Shown here: positions 1 to 6,711 of the stretch, piece after piece
Numbering within the stretch: position 1 is the stretch's first letter
Layout of the letters: every line of letters begins with the position of its first letter
NCBI GenBank assembly: GCA_018819665.1
Contig: JAHJOY010000281.1
Location: 1-6,711, forward strand
Length of the DNA stretch: 6,711 nucleotides
Reading direction: 5' to 3'
Source of the DNA: a bacterium
Lineage (GTDB): Bacteria > Atribacterota > Phoenicimicrobiia > Phoenicimicrobiales > Phoenicimicrobiaceae
Program-made: the position numbers and the translations under genes
Notes under the pieces: generated by a model
The model's input: only the letters and a program-made list of their open reading frames with translations
What the model was told of the DNA's origin: nothing
Databases searched by the model: none

Positions 1-22
1 AGGGTTTAAGAAAAGAAACAGC

Positions 23-2371
23 ATGAATAATAAAAATATAAGAAGCTTAGACAAAAATATATTACCTTTATTACCACTAAGAGAATTAGTCGTTTTTCCC
101 AATATGATTATTCCTCTTTTTGTTGGGAGAGAACAATCTATTAATGCTTTAGAAGAAGCAATAAATTTAAAAAGCTTGATATTTATTGCGACTCAGAGGG
201 ACCCAGAGATAGAAAAACCAAAAGTAGAAGATATATATTCTATCGGAACAATTGCCAAGATAGTACAAATTTATAAACTACCCGATGATACCATAAAAAT
301 ATTAGTGGAAGGACTCGGTAGAGCAAAAATTAAAAATACGGAAGGATTTAATAATTTTCTTAAGGTAGAAGTAGAAAAAATAAAAGTTAAAAACGGTAAA
401 AATCTAAAAATCGAAGCCTTGATGAGATTGGCAATCAATAGATTCGAACAATATTTAAAATTAAACAATAAATTACCTTCTGAAATGATGATATCCATAA
501 AGAATATTGAAAAACCAGATAAATTAGCCGATATAATCGCTTCAAATTTAATTTTAAAGGTAAAAGAAAAACAAAATTTGTTGGAAATAGTTAACCCTTT
601 GGAAAGACTGGAGAAATTAATTGTTATATTAAAAAAAGAGATAAGTATTTTAGAATTAGAAAAAAAGATACAAGAAAGAGTAGAAGTAAATTTAGAAAAT
701 TACCAAAAAGATTATTATCTAAAAGAGCAATTAAAAGAAATACAAAAAGAATTAGGAGATAACGAAGAAAACATTTCAGAAGCTGATGAATTCAAAGAGA
801 AAATATTATCTCTAAAACTTAATCAAGAAGTGGAAGAAAAGTGCATCAAAGAAACAAATCGTTTAGAAAAAATACCATTTTTATCTGCTGAGAGCGGGGT
901 AATAATAAATTATTTAGAATGGATCATATCCCTTCCATGGAACGAAAAAACTAAAGATAAATTAGATATAAAATTAGTAAAAAAAGTTTTAGATGCAGAC
1001 CATTATGGTTTATTAGATATTAAAGAAAGAATCTTAGAGTACTTAGCAGTGAAAAAAATGAGCAATAAACATATAGGGACAATTCTGTGTTTAATAGGGC
1101 CTCCGGGAGTAGGCAAGACATCATTGGCGAAATCAATAGCCCGGGCAATGGGTAGAAAATTTGTAAGAGCTTCCCTGGGAGGCATACGGGATGAAGCAGA
1201 TATACGCGGACACAGAAAAACTTATATAGGTTCTATGCCGGGAAGAATTGTTCAAGGGATAGTTAACGTAAAATCTAAGAATCCTGTTTTCTTGTTGGAT
1301 GAAATTGATAAAATGAGTGTGGATTTTAGAGGAGACCCCGCTTCTGCTCTTTTAGAAGTATTGGATCCTGAGCAAAACAATACTTTTAGAGACCATTATT
1401 TAGAAGTTCCCTTTGATTTTTCTGAAACAATGTTTATCACCACAGCTAACAATGAAGATGAAATACCTTATTCCTTAAGAGACAGGATGGAAATAATTAA
1501 TATTCCTGGTTATACTGAATATGAAAAATTACAAATTGCCCAGTTATTTTTACTACCTAAACGATTGAATAATCATGGCTTTAAAAAAGATGATATAGAA
1601 ATATCAGAAAAGGCTATGAAAAAAATAATCAAGGAATATACTCATGAAGCGGGAGTAAGGGGCTTAGAAAAAGAAATATCATCTATATGTAGAAAGGTTG
1701 CTTTAAACGTAGTTTATTTTAAAAAGAATAAGAATAAAAGAGTTAGAATCACATTAAAAAACTTAGAAAATTATTTGGGAATACCTAAATATAAAATTGA
1801 TAAAATTGAAAAAGAAGATGCTGTTGGTTTGGCAACAGGTTTAGCCTGGACTGAAATCGGCGGAGAAGTATTATCAGTGGAAACTATAGTAATGCCTGGG
1901 AAAGGCAAATTAACCCTTACCGGACAACTGGGAGATGTTATGCAAGAATCAGGGAAAGCTGCCTTAACCTACGCTCGTTCTCGAGCAACAAAATTTAAGA
2001 TAGATAGTAAGTTTTACGAAAATTGTGATATTCATGTTCATATTCCAGAAGGGGCGATCCCTAAGGATGGTCCATCTGCCGGTATAACAATGGCTACTTC
2101 TTTAATTTCTTCACTTACCGATATCCCGATTCGAAAAGATGTAGCTATGACCGGCGAAATTACCCTACGAGGAAAAGTTTTACCAGTAGGAGGTTTAAAG
2201 GAAAAAATACTTGCCGCTTATCAATCTGGTATTAAAACTATTATAATTCCTAAAGATAATTTTAAGAATTTAGAAGATTTACCTAATGATATTAAAAAAA
2301 GATTAAAATTTATTATGGTAAATAATATAGATGAAGTTTTAGAAAACGCCCTTACCAGAAGTCCTTTTTAA
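23..2371 (+). CDS. lon: ATP-dependent Lon protease (LonA type, EC 3.4.21.53)
   Basis: Complete 782-residue LonA, close to the usual length for the family (E. coli Lon is 784). It is a cytosolic homohexameric AAA+ protease that degrades misfolded and selected regulatory proteins. The N-terminal substrate-binding LON domain starts at about residue 14 (LPLLPLREL) and runs to about 205, followed by a charged coiled-coil region to about 265. The AAA+ module has Walker A GPPGVGKT (359-366), Walker B VFLLDEID (422-429), sensor-1 N476, arginine finger R488 in DRM, and sensor-2 R546 in EAGVRGLE. The protease domain (about 590-775) carries the Ser-Lys dyad: S685 in PKDGPSAG and K728 in GGLKEK, 43 residues apart as in E. 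coli. All key residues are intact, so it should be active. There is no membrane segment, which excludes LonB. The ATG at 23 is the only reasonable start before the conserved LPLLPLR block. Its ribosome binding site is weak (A-rich, no clear GGAGG). The promoter lies outside the window. Confidence 0.97.
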   Translation: MNNKNIRSLDKNILPLLPLRELVVFPNMIIPLFVGREQSINALEEAINLKSLIFIATQRDPEIEKPKVEDIYSIGTIAKIVQIYKLPDDTIKILVEGLGRAKIKNTEGFNNFLKVEVEKIKVKNGKNLKIEALMRLAINRFEQYLKLNNKLPSEMMISIKNIEKPDKLADIIASNLILKVKEKQNLLEIVNPLERLEKLIVILKKEISILELEKKIQERVEVNLENYQKDYYLKEQLKEIQKELGDNEENISEADEFKEKILSLKLNQEVEEKCIKETNRLEKIPFLSAESGVIINYLEWIISLPWNEKTKDKLDIKLVKKVLDADHYGLLDIKERILEYLAVKKMSNKHIGTILCLIGPPGVGKTSLAKSIARAMGRKFVRASLGGIRDEADIRGHRKTYIGSMPGRIVQGIVNVKSKNPVFLLDEIDKMSVDFRGDPASALLEVLDPEQNNTFRDHYLEVPFDFSETMFITTANNEDEIPYSLRDRMEIINIPGYTEYEKLQIAQLFLLPKRLNNHGFKKDDIEISEKAMKKIIKEYTHEAGVRGLEKEISSICRKVALNVVYFKKNKNKRVRITLKNLENYLGIPKYKIDKIEKEDAVGLATGLAWTEIGGEVLSVETIVMPGKGKLTLTGQLGDVMQESGKAALTYARSRATKFKIDSKFYENCDIHVHIPEGAIPKDGPSAGITMATSLISSLTDIPIRKDVAMTGEITLRGKVLPVGGLKEKILAAYQSGIKTIIIPKDNFKNLEDLPNDIKKRLKFIMVNNIDEVLENALTRSPF

Positions 2372-2383
2372 AATGACAATAAC

Positions 2384-2405
2384 AGTATCGAGTATCGAGT
2401 ATCGA
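2384..2405. repeat. 7-bp tandem repeat (AGTATCG)x3
   Basis: Three perfect head-to-tail copies of AGTATCG (2384-2390, 2391-2397, 2398-2404) plus one extra base of a fourth. The array lies 12 bases after the lon stop and 9 bases before the -35 box of the valS promoter. The unit contains no long inverted repeat, so it does not form a terminator hairpin. It could be a slippage-prone microsatellite, a remnant of a dispersed intergenic repeat, or a repeated protein-binding site upstream of the promoter. The sequence alone does not decide between these. Confidence 0.85.
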
Positions 2406-2413
2406 ACATTTTT

Positions 2414-2442
2414 TTGACAGACAGCCTTACCTATAGTAATAT
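2414..2442 (+). promoter_or_regulatory. Predicted sigma-70-type promoter of valS-folC
   Basis: There is a perfect -35 hexamer TTGACA at 2414-2419. A 17-bp spacer leads to TAATAT at 2437-2442, a 4/6 match to TATAAT. Transcription would start around 2448-2452, about 20 bases before Stem I of the T-box leader, which is where a T-box promoter is expected. The AT-rich stretch just downstream also offers TATAAA (2442-2447), but at a spacing that is too long. The -35 box and its position relative to the leader are the strongest evidence. The exact -10 is less certain. Confidence 0.65.
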
Positions 2443-2471
2443 ATAAAAAATAAAGAAAATAAAAACTAAGA

Positions 2472-2694
2472 AGGGAAGAGTAGAATAAAATTGGATATAA
2501 TTTTATTCGAAAGTCATCCCTAAGCTGTTAATCTGAAAAAAAAGAGTAGGATTAACCGATAGTTTCGTTATAACTTAAACATTGAGAGCCTGTTTAATAT
2601 AGATATCATAGAAATGTTTTAGACAGGAATTAAGGTGGTACCGCGGATAGACTCCTTTCGTCCTTTTGAGAAACGAAAGGGGTTTTTTGTTTTT
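2472..2694 (+). promoter_or_regulatory. T-box leader sensing tRNA-Val (specifier GUC), with short Stem I
   Basis: A cis-acting RNA that binds uncharged tRNA and lets transcription continue into valS. Hand folding finds a lower Stem I helix AGGGA/TCCCT (2472-2476 with 2517-2521). The specifier loop has AGAGTA (2477-2482) on its 5' side and GAAAGTCA (2509-2516) on its 3' side, which presents valine codon GUC (2513-2515) followed by a purine. Above it is a perfect 10-bp helix (2483-2492 with 2499-2508) closed by loop GGATAT. Stem II pairs 2527-2533 with 2550-2556 and has a loop containing a second AGAGTA. A possible IIA/B pseudoknot uses CGA/TCG (2557-2559, 2565-2567) and AGTT/AACT (2561-2564, 2572-2575). 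Stem III pairs 2589-2597 with 2619-2627. The T-box AAGGTGGTACCGCGG is at 2632-2646. Its UGGU bulge (2636-2639) can pair with a tRNA ACCA end, which fits an A discriminator as in tRNA-Val. The antiterminator pairs AAGG (2632-2635) with CCTT (2662-2665) and GCG with CGT (2643-2645, 2659-2661). The terminator is listed separately. Confidence 0.95.
2652..2694 (+). terminator. Intrinsic terminator of the valS T-box
   Basis: CTCCTTTCGT (2652-2661) pairs with ACGAAAGGGG (2673-2682) in a 10-bp stem with one G-U pair and an 11-nt loop. It is followed by a U-tract, TTTTTTGTTTTT (2683-2694). The 5' arm and loop include the bases (2659-2665) that pair with the T-box to build the antiterminator, so the two structures are mutually exclusive. 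The terminator should form when tRNA-Val is charged and stop transcription before valS. Confidence 0.93.
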
Positions 2695-2700
2695 AAGCTT

Positions 2701-2707
2701 AAGGAGG
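2701..2707 (+). promoter_or_regulatory. Ribosome binding site of valS
   Basis: AAGGAGG lies 8 nt before the ATG at 2716, an almost ideal Shine-Dalgarno sequence and spacing. It sits after the terminator U-tract, so regulation acts by transcription termination and not by hiding this site. It fixes the valS start at 2716 and argues against the in-frame GTG at 2635. Confidence 0.9.
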
Positions 2708-2715
2708 AAAAGATA

Positions 2716-5379
2716 ATGAGAAAAATAAATGCTGAAATACCTTCAGTATACAATCCTAAAAAAGTTGAAGAAAAATGGTATAAATTCTGGTTAGAAAAAG
2801 ATTATTTTAAAGCAAAGCATAATCATAATAAAGAAAATAATTTTTCTATCGTTATACCCCCACCCAATGTTACAGGATCATTACATATCGGGCATGCTTT
2901 AAATAATACTTTACAAGATATTTTAATTAGATGGAAAAAAATGGAAGGCTACAATACTCTTTGGCTGCCAGGGACTGACCATGCCGGAATTGCTACTCAA
3001 AATGTGGTGGAAAGAGAAATTGCCAAAGAAGGGAAAAGCAGATACGATTTAGGAAGAGAACAATTTGTAGAAAGAGTATGGGAATGGAAAGAAAAATACG
3101 GAAATAATATAATAAATCAATTAAAAAAATTAGGATTTTCCTGTGATTGGTCACGGTTAAGATTTACTTTAGATGAAGGTCTTTCCAAGGCTGTTAGAAA
3201 GGTATTTATACAATTATATAAAGAAGGCCTGATATACCGGGGAAATTATGTAATAAATTGGTGCCCGAGATGTCAGACTGCTTTGGCTGATATTGAGGTT
3301 GAATCAATTGAAGAAGATGCAAATCTGTATTATATAAATTATCCCATAAAAGATTCTAAAGGAGAGATTATAACTGTCGCTACCACCCGTCCTGAAACTA
3401 TGCTCGGTGATACTGCAGTAGCGGTTCATCCCGATGATAAAAGATATAAAAAGTTTATCGGTAAAACTGCCATATTACCTTTAATGGGGAGAGAAATACC
3501 GATAGTGACTGATAGTTATGTTGATCCCGAATTTGGTACTGGGGCAGTAAAGATAACCCCGGCCCACGATTTAAATGATTTTGAATTAGCAAAACGTCAA
3601 AAACTACAAGTAATTAATATATTAAATAATGATGGCACCATGAATGAACAGGCAGGAAATTTTAAAAATTTACCTGTATTTAAATGTCGAGAAAGAGTTT
3701 TGAATGAATTAAGAAAAAAGGGATTTTTAAACAATATCGAAGATTATAAACATTCTATCGGGCATTGTTACAGATGTGGAACTATTATTGAACCATATCT
3801 TTCTAAACAATGGTTCGTTAAAATGAAAAAAATTGCTGAACCTGCAATACTAGCTGTGGAAGAAGGTAGAATTGAATTTACACCTTCTCGTTGGGAAAAA
3901 GTTTATTATGACTGGATGAGAAATATTAAAGATTGGTGTATCTCACGTCAGTTGTGGTGGGGACATCGTATCCCGGTCTGGTATTGTCAAGATTGCGGAG
4001 AAATAATCGTAGAATTAGAAGATCCCACAATCTGTAAAAAATGTGGCAGTCATAATTTGCTGCAAGACCCGGACGTTTTAGATACCTGGTTTAGCTCTGC
4101 CTTGTGGCCTTTTTCTACCTTAGGCTGGCCGGAAGAAAGCGAAGATTTAAAATGTTTCTATCCGACATCAGTATTAGTTACCGGTTTTGATATTATTTTC
4201 TTTTGGGTGGCTCGAATGATTATGATGGGATTAAAGTTTTGCGGAGATGCTCCCTTTAAAAAAGTTTACATAAATCCCTTAATTACAGATGCAGAAGGTA
4301 GAATTATGAGTAAATCGAAGGGAAATGTTATAGATCCTTTAACTGTAGTTGAAGAATATGGCTCTGATGCCCTACGTATTACTCTTGCCTCCTTAACTAT
4401 TCAGGGAAATTATATCTGTTTATCTGAGGAAAGAATCAAAGGGTTTAGAAATTTTGCTAATAAAATATGGAATGTTTCGAGATTTTCTATAATGAATTTA
4501 GCTGATTTTAATATTGACAAAATAGAAAAAAATAAACTAAAGATGACCTTGGCTGATAAGTGGATAATTAGCAGATTAAATGAGGCAATAAAAAAGTCTA
4601 CTGATTACCTTAATGAGTATAAGTTTGGAGAGGCTGCCAAAACTATTTACGAATTTACCTGGAGTGAGTTTTGTGATTGGTACATAGAGTTTAGTAAACC
4701 AAAATTATATCAAGAGAAGGATACAATAGAAAAACGGACATCTCAATATATCCTGTGGTTTGTTTTAGAAAATACCTTAAAGCTTTTACACCCTTTTATG
4801 CCTTTTATAACTGAAGAAATATGGCAAAAGTTGCCTCATAAAGGGGAAAGTATCATGGTTTCACCCTGGCCAAAATATAAAGAAAAATATATGAATAAAG
4901 ATGCAGAAAATAAGATGGAAAAAATAATGAGCATCATTAAAACTATACGAAATATTAAGTCAGATATGAATATTCCGTATAGCAAAGAGATCGATTTATA
5001 TTTAAATGTTAATGAAAAATATAAATTAAAGTTAATAGAAGAAAATGTTAATTATATCGAAACCATGATTAAAACAAAATCGTTAGAGGTAGGAACAGGG
5101 ATTAAAAAACCAGAGTATTCAGCTACAGGCGTTTTAGAAGGAGTAGAAATATTTATTCCCTTAAAAGATATAATAAACATTTCAGAGGAGATAGCTCGCT
5201 TAGAGAAAAAATTAAATAAAATAAATAGCGAGCTTAATCTAATTTTTAAAAAAATAAATAATAAGGATTTTTTATCCAGAGCCCCGGAAGAAATTGTTAA
5301 AAAGGAAAGAGATAAAGCAGATGATTTAAGAGATATCAAAGAAAGATTGGAAAATAACCTGAAAAGTTTTAAGAGGTAA
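2716..5379 (+). CDS. valS: Valyl-tRNA synthetase (EC 6.1.1.9)
   Basis: Complete 887-residue class Ia aminoacyl-tRNA synthetase that attaches valine to tRNA-Val in the cytosol. Its length matches Bacillus-type ValRS (about 880). The Rossmann catalytic domain has PPPNVTGSLHIGH, with HIGH at 57-60, and the second signature IMSKSKGN at 530-537. The CP1 editing domain, which removes misacylated threonine, shows TTRPET (223-228) and GTGAVKITPAHD (274-285). Cysteine pairs at 183/186 and 351/354, and a four-cysteine ribbon at 424/427/440/443, suggest bound zinc. The anticodon-binding helical domain begins near 575 (FRNFANKIW). The C-terminal coiled-coil arm that contacts tRNA spans about 816-887. The ATG at 2716 is chosen because it follows a strong Shine-Dalgarno sequence. 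The in-frame GTG at 2635 would add 27 residues encoded by the T-box and terminator. The first KMSKS residue is Ile (I530), but the important Lys of MSKS is kept (K533). Expression is predicted to rise when tRNA-Val is uncharged. Confidence 0.97.
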   Translation: MRKINAEIPSVYNPKKVEEKWYKFWLEKDYFKAKHNHNKENNFSIVIPPPNVTGSLHIGHALNNTLQDILIRWKKMEGYNTLWLPGTDHAGIATQNVVEREIAKEGKSRYDLGREQFVERVWEWKEKYGNNIINQLKKLGFSCDWSRLRFTLDEGLSKAVRKVFIQLYKEGLIYRGNYVINWCPRCQTALADIEVESIEEDANLYYINYPIKDSKGEIITVATTRPETMLGDTAVAVHPDDKRYKKFIGKTAILPLMGREIPIVTDSYVDPEFGTGAVKITPAHDLNDFELAKRQKLQVINILNNDGTMNEQAGNFKNLPVFKCRERVLNELRKKGFLNNIEDYKHSIGHCYRCGTIIEPYLSKQWFVKMKKIAEPAILAVEEGRIEFTPSRWEKVYYDWMRNIKDWCISRQLWWGHRIPVWYCQDCGEIIVELEDPTICKKCGSHNLLQDPDVLDTWFSSALWPFSTLGWPEESEDLKCFYPTSVLVTGFDIIFFWVARMIMMGLKFCGDAPFKKVYINPLITDAEGRIMSKSKGNVIDPLTVVEEYGSDALRITLASLTIQGNYICLSEERIKGFRNFANKIWNVSRFSIMNLADFNIDKIEKNKLKMTLADKWIISRLNEAIKKSTDYLNEYKFGEAAKTIYEFTWSEFCDWYIEFSKPKLYQEKDTIEKRTSQYILWFVLENTLKLLHPFMPFITEEIWQKLPHKGESIMVSPWPKYKEKYMNKDAENKMEKIMSIIKTIRNIKSDMNIPYSKEIDLYLNVNEKYKLKLIEENVNYIETMIKTKSLEVGTGIKKPEYSATGVLEGVEIFIPLKDIINISEEIARLEKKLNKINSELNLIFKKINNKDFLSRAPEEIVKKERDKADDLRDIKERLENNLKSFKR

Positions 5380-5381
5380 AT

Positions 5382-6711
5382 GTGATAACTTATTCAGAAG
5401 CATTAGATTATATTTATGATTTAACTAAATATGGCATAAAATTAGGATTGAAAAATATAAACTATTTACTTTATCTTTTAGGCGAACCTCATAAAAAATT
5501 AAAAATAATTCATGTTGCCGGGACAAATGGAAAGGGGTCAACATGTTCCTTAATTAGTTCAATTCTTCAATCTGATGGTTATAAAGTTGGTCTCTATACT
5601 TCTCCTCACTTAGTTGATTTTACCGAAAGAATCAAAATTAATCATAAATCAATAGACAGGAAAAAAGTAAGTGAGCTATTAGAAAAAATCAAACCTTCTA
5701 TAGAAAAGGTTGCCAATACACCTTCCTACGGTCACCCCACCTTCTTTGAAGTTATAACTGCTATGGCTTTTCTCTATTTTTTTGAAGAGCAGGTAGACTA
5801 TTTGGTTTTAGAAGTAGGATTAGGTGGAAGATTAGATGCTACAAATGTTTGCGAACCTTTAATTTCTGTCATCACTCATATCGATTATGACCATATGGAT
5901 AAATTAGGGAATAGTTTAGAAGAAATTGCCAGAGAAAAGGGAGGAATCATTAAACCGGAGGGGATTGTAATATCTTCTAACCAATATGAAGAGGCATATA
6001 ATGAGATCAAGAAGATAGCCGATGAGAAAAATTCCCACATTTACAGCGTAGGAAGAGAAATAATTTACAAAATAGTAAAATCTGATATTAAGGGCGTAAT
6101 ATTCGATTTAAAAGGAATTTATAATGAGTATAAAAATCTTCATACTCCCTTATTAGGCAGACATCAAGCAGACAATTCTGCTGCTGCTATTACAGCCATA
6201 GAAGCACTCAAAATCAGAGGAGTAAACATTACTGAAAAAGCAATAAGGGTCGGCTTGGAAAAAGTCAAATGGACAGGGAGATTGGAAATCATTCAGAATA
6301 ATCCTACATTAGTATTAGATGGGGCACACAATCCCAGTGGAATAAAGGTAGTGCGAGATGCCCTGAAAGAGATATTTTCCTATCACCGGCTTATTTTGGT
6401 ATTAGCTATTTTTGCTGACAAAGATTACAAAAAGATGATACAAATATTAGTGCCTAACGCGGATTTAATTATTACTACTAAGGCAAAAAACCCTCGGGCA
6501 ACTCCTCCTCGGATAATCGCTAAAGAAGCGGCACAATATATAGATCAGAATAAAATAATCGTTACTGAAAATATTCCTCAGGCCATAAACTGTGCTTTAT
6601 CGAATTCCAAAGAGGATGATTTAATATGTATAACCGGATCGCTATATACTGTAGGCGAAGCAAAAAAATACTTCAAAAGCAAGGAGTACAAACAATTATG
6701 TTTAACTTTTC
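5382..6711 (+). CDS. folC: Dihydrofolate synthase / folylpolyglutamate synthase (3' end cut by window)
   Basis: Mur-ligase-family enzyme of folate synthesis. It adds glutamate to dihydropteroate and/or extends the polyglutamate tail of folates, using ATP. The frame stays open for 443 codons to the window edge; family members are about 420-450 residues, so only a few residues are probably missing. Visible motifs are the P-loop AGTNGKGST (46-54), TSPHL (73-77) with ERI (82-84), PTFFEVITAMAF (119-130), EVGLGGRLDATN (144-155), HIDYDH (166-171), IAREKGGIIKP (182-192, where K186 is probably the carbamylated lysine), LLGRHQADN (257-265), WTGRLE (297-302), LDGAHNP (312-318) and DKD (346-348). The start is GTG at 5382, just 2 nt after the valS stop, with GAGG at 5373-5376 as the ribosome binding site inside the last valS codons. 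The ATG at 5380 is followed at once by TGA and cannot be the start. The spacing implies co-transcription and translational coupling with valS. Whether it performs one or both reactions cannot be told from motifs alone. Confidence 0.95.
   Translation, partial: MITYSEALDYIYDLTKYGIKLGLKNINYLLYLLGEPHKKLKIIHVAGTNGKGSTCSLISSILQSDGYKVGLYTSPHLVDFTERIKINHKSIDRKKVSELLEKIKPSIEKVANTPSYGHPTFFEVITAMAFLYFFEEQVDYLVLEVGLGGRLDATNVCEPLISVITHIDYDHMDKLGNSLEEIAREKGGIIKPEGIVISSNQYEEAYNEIKKIADEKNSHIYSVGREIIYKIVKSDIKGVIFDLKGIYNEYKNLHTPLLGRHQADNSAAAITAIEALKIRGVNITEKAIRVGLEKVKWTGRLEIIQNNPTLVLDGAHNPSGIKVVRDALKEIFSYHRLILVLAIFADKDYKKMIQILVPNADLIITTKAKNPRATPPRIIAKEAAQYIDQNKIIVTENIPQAINCALSNSKEDDLICITGSLYTVGEAKKYFKSKEYKQLCLTF

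Noticed and set aside
1..22. End of an upstream gene (TAA at 7-9) and a ribosome binding site for lon
   Set aside because: Twenty-two bases are too few to establish an upstream gene, and no Shine-Dalgarno sequence at a good distance from the lon ATG is visible.
271..498. 75-codon open frame on the minus strand inside lon
   Set aside because: It overlaps the conserved N-terminal domain of lon and has no ribosome binding site or recognisable motif.
1003..1185. 60-codon open frame on the minus strand inside lon
   Set aside because: It is the antisense of the Walker A region of lon and has no independent support.
2372..2415. Intrinsic terminator behind lon
   Set aside because: A run of seven T is present at 2409-2415, but no stable GC-containing hairpin precedes it; the tandem repeat does not fold back on itself.
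2432..2437. TATAGT as the -10 box of the valS promoter
   Set aside because: It gives only a 12-bp spacer from TTGACA, too short for a sigma-70 promoter. TAATAT at 2437-2442 with 17 bp fits better.
2483..2508. Perfect 10-bp AT-rich inverted repeat as a terminator of lon or an operator
   Set aside because: It has no following U-tract and lies downstream of the valS promoter. It is fully explained as the upper arm of T-box Stem I.
5052..5339. 95-codon open frame on the minus strand inside valS
   Set aside because: It lies wholly within the C-terminal coiled-coil of valS, is low in complexity and matches no family I recognise. It is a shadow of the coding strand.

Overview
This 6.7 kb AT-rich window carries three housekeeping genes, all on the + strand: lon (ATP-dependent LonA protease, complete), valS (valyl-tRNA synthetase, complete) and folC (dihydrofolate/folylpolyglutamate synthase, cut by the right edge). 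Coding is dense, and the only gap over 300 bases is the 344 bases between lon and valS.

The gap is the most informative part. It holds, in order, a perfect triple 7-bp tandem repeat, a sigma-70-type promoter (TTGACA, 17 bp, TAATAT) and a tRNA-sensing T-box leader. Hand folding gives Stem I with a specifier loop displaying GUC (valine), Stem II, a possible IIA/B pseudoknot, Stem III, the T-box/antiterminator and a competing intrinsic terminator with a U-tract. Next come a strong Shine-Dalgarno sequence and the valS ATG. The specifier and the UGGU acceptor-binding bulge both fit tRNA-Val(GAC), so valS should be read through when uncharged tRNA-Val accumulates. Stem I is unusually short: its upper arm is one 10-bp helix with a 6-nt loop, so the usual distal tRNA-elbow-binding module appears to be absent.

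folC begins 2 nt after the valS stop with a GTG start. It is probably co-transcribed with valS, and therefore also under T-box control. lon ends upstream of the leader and appears to be a separate transcription unit driven from outside the window, although no strong terminator is visible behind it.

The organism is a bacterium with low G+C and a preference for AGA, ATA and TTA codons. A transcription-attenuating T-box in front of valS and the valS-folC order are typical of Bacillota. A deep-branching relative or another low-GC phylum that has T-boxes (for example Atribacterota) cannot be excluded from sequence alone. I found no mobile elements, CRISPR arrays, tRNA or rRNA genes, or uncharacterised protein systems. 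The unusual content is the RNA leader.
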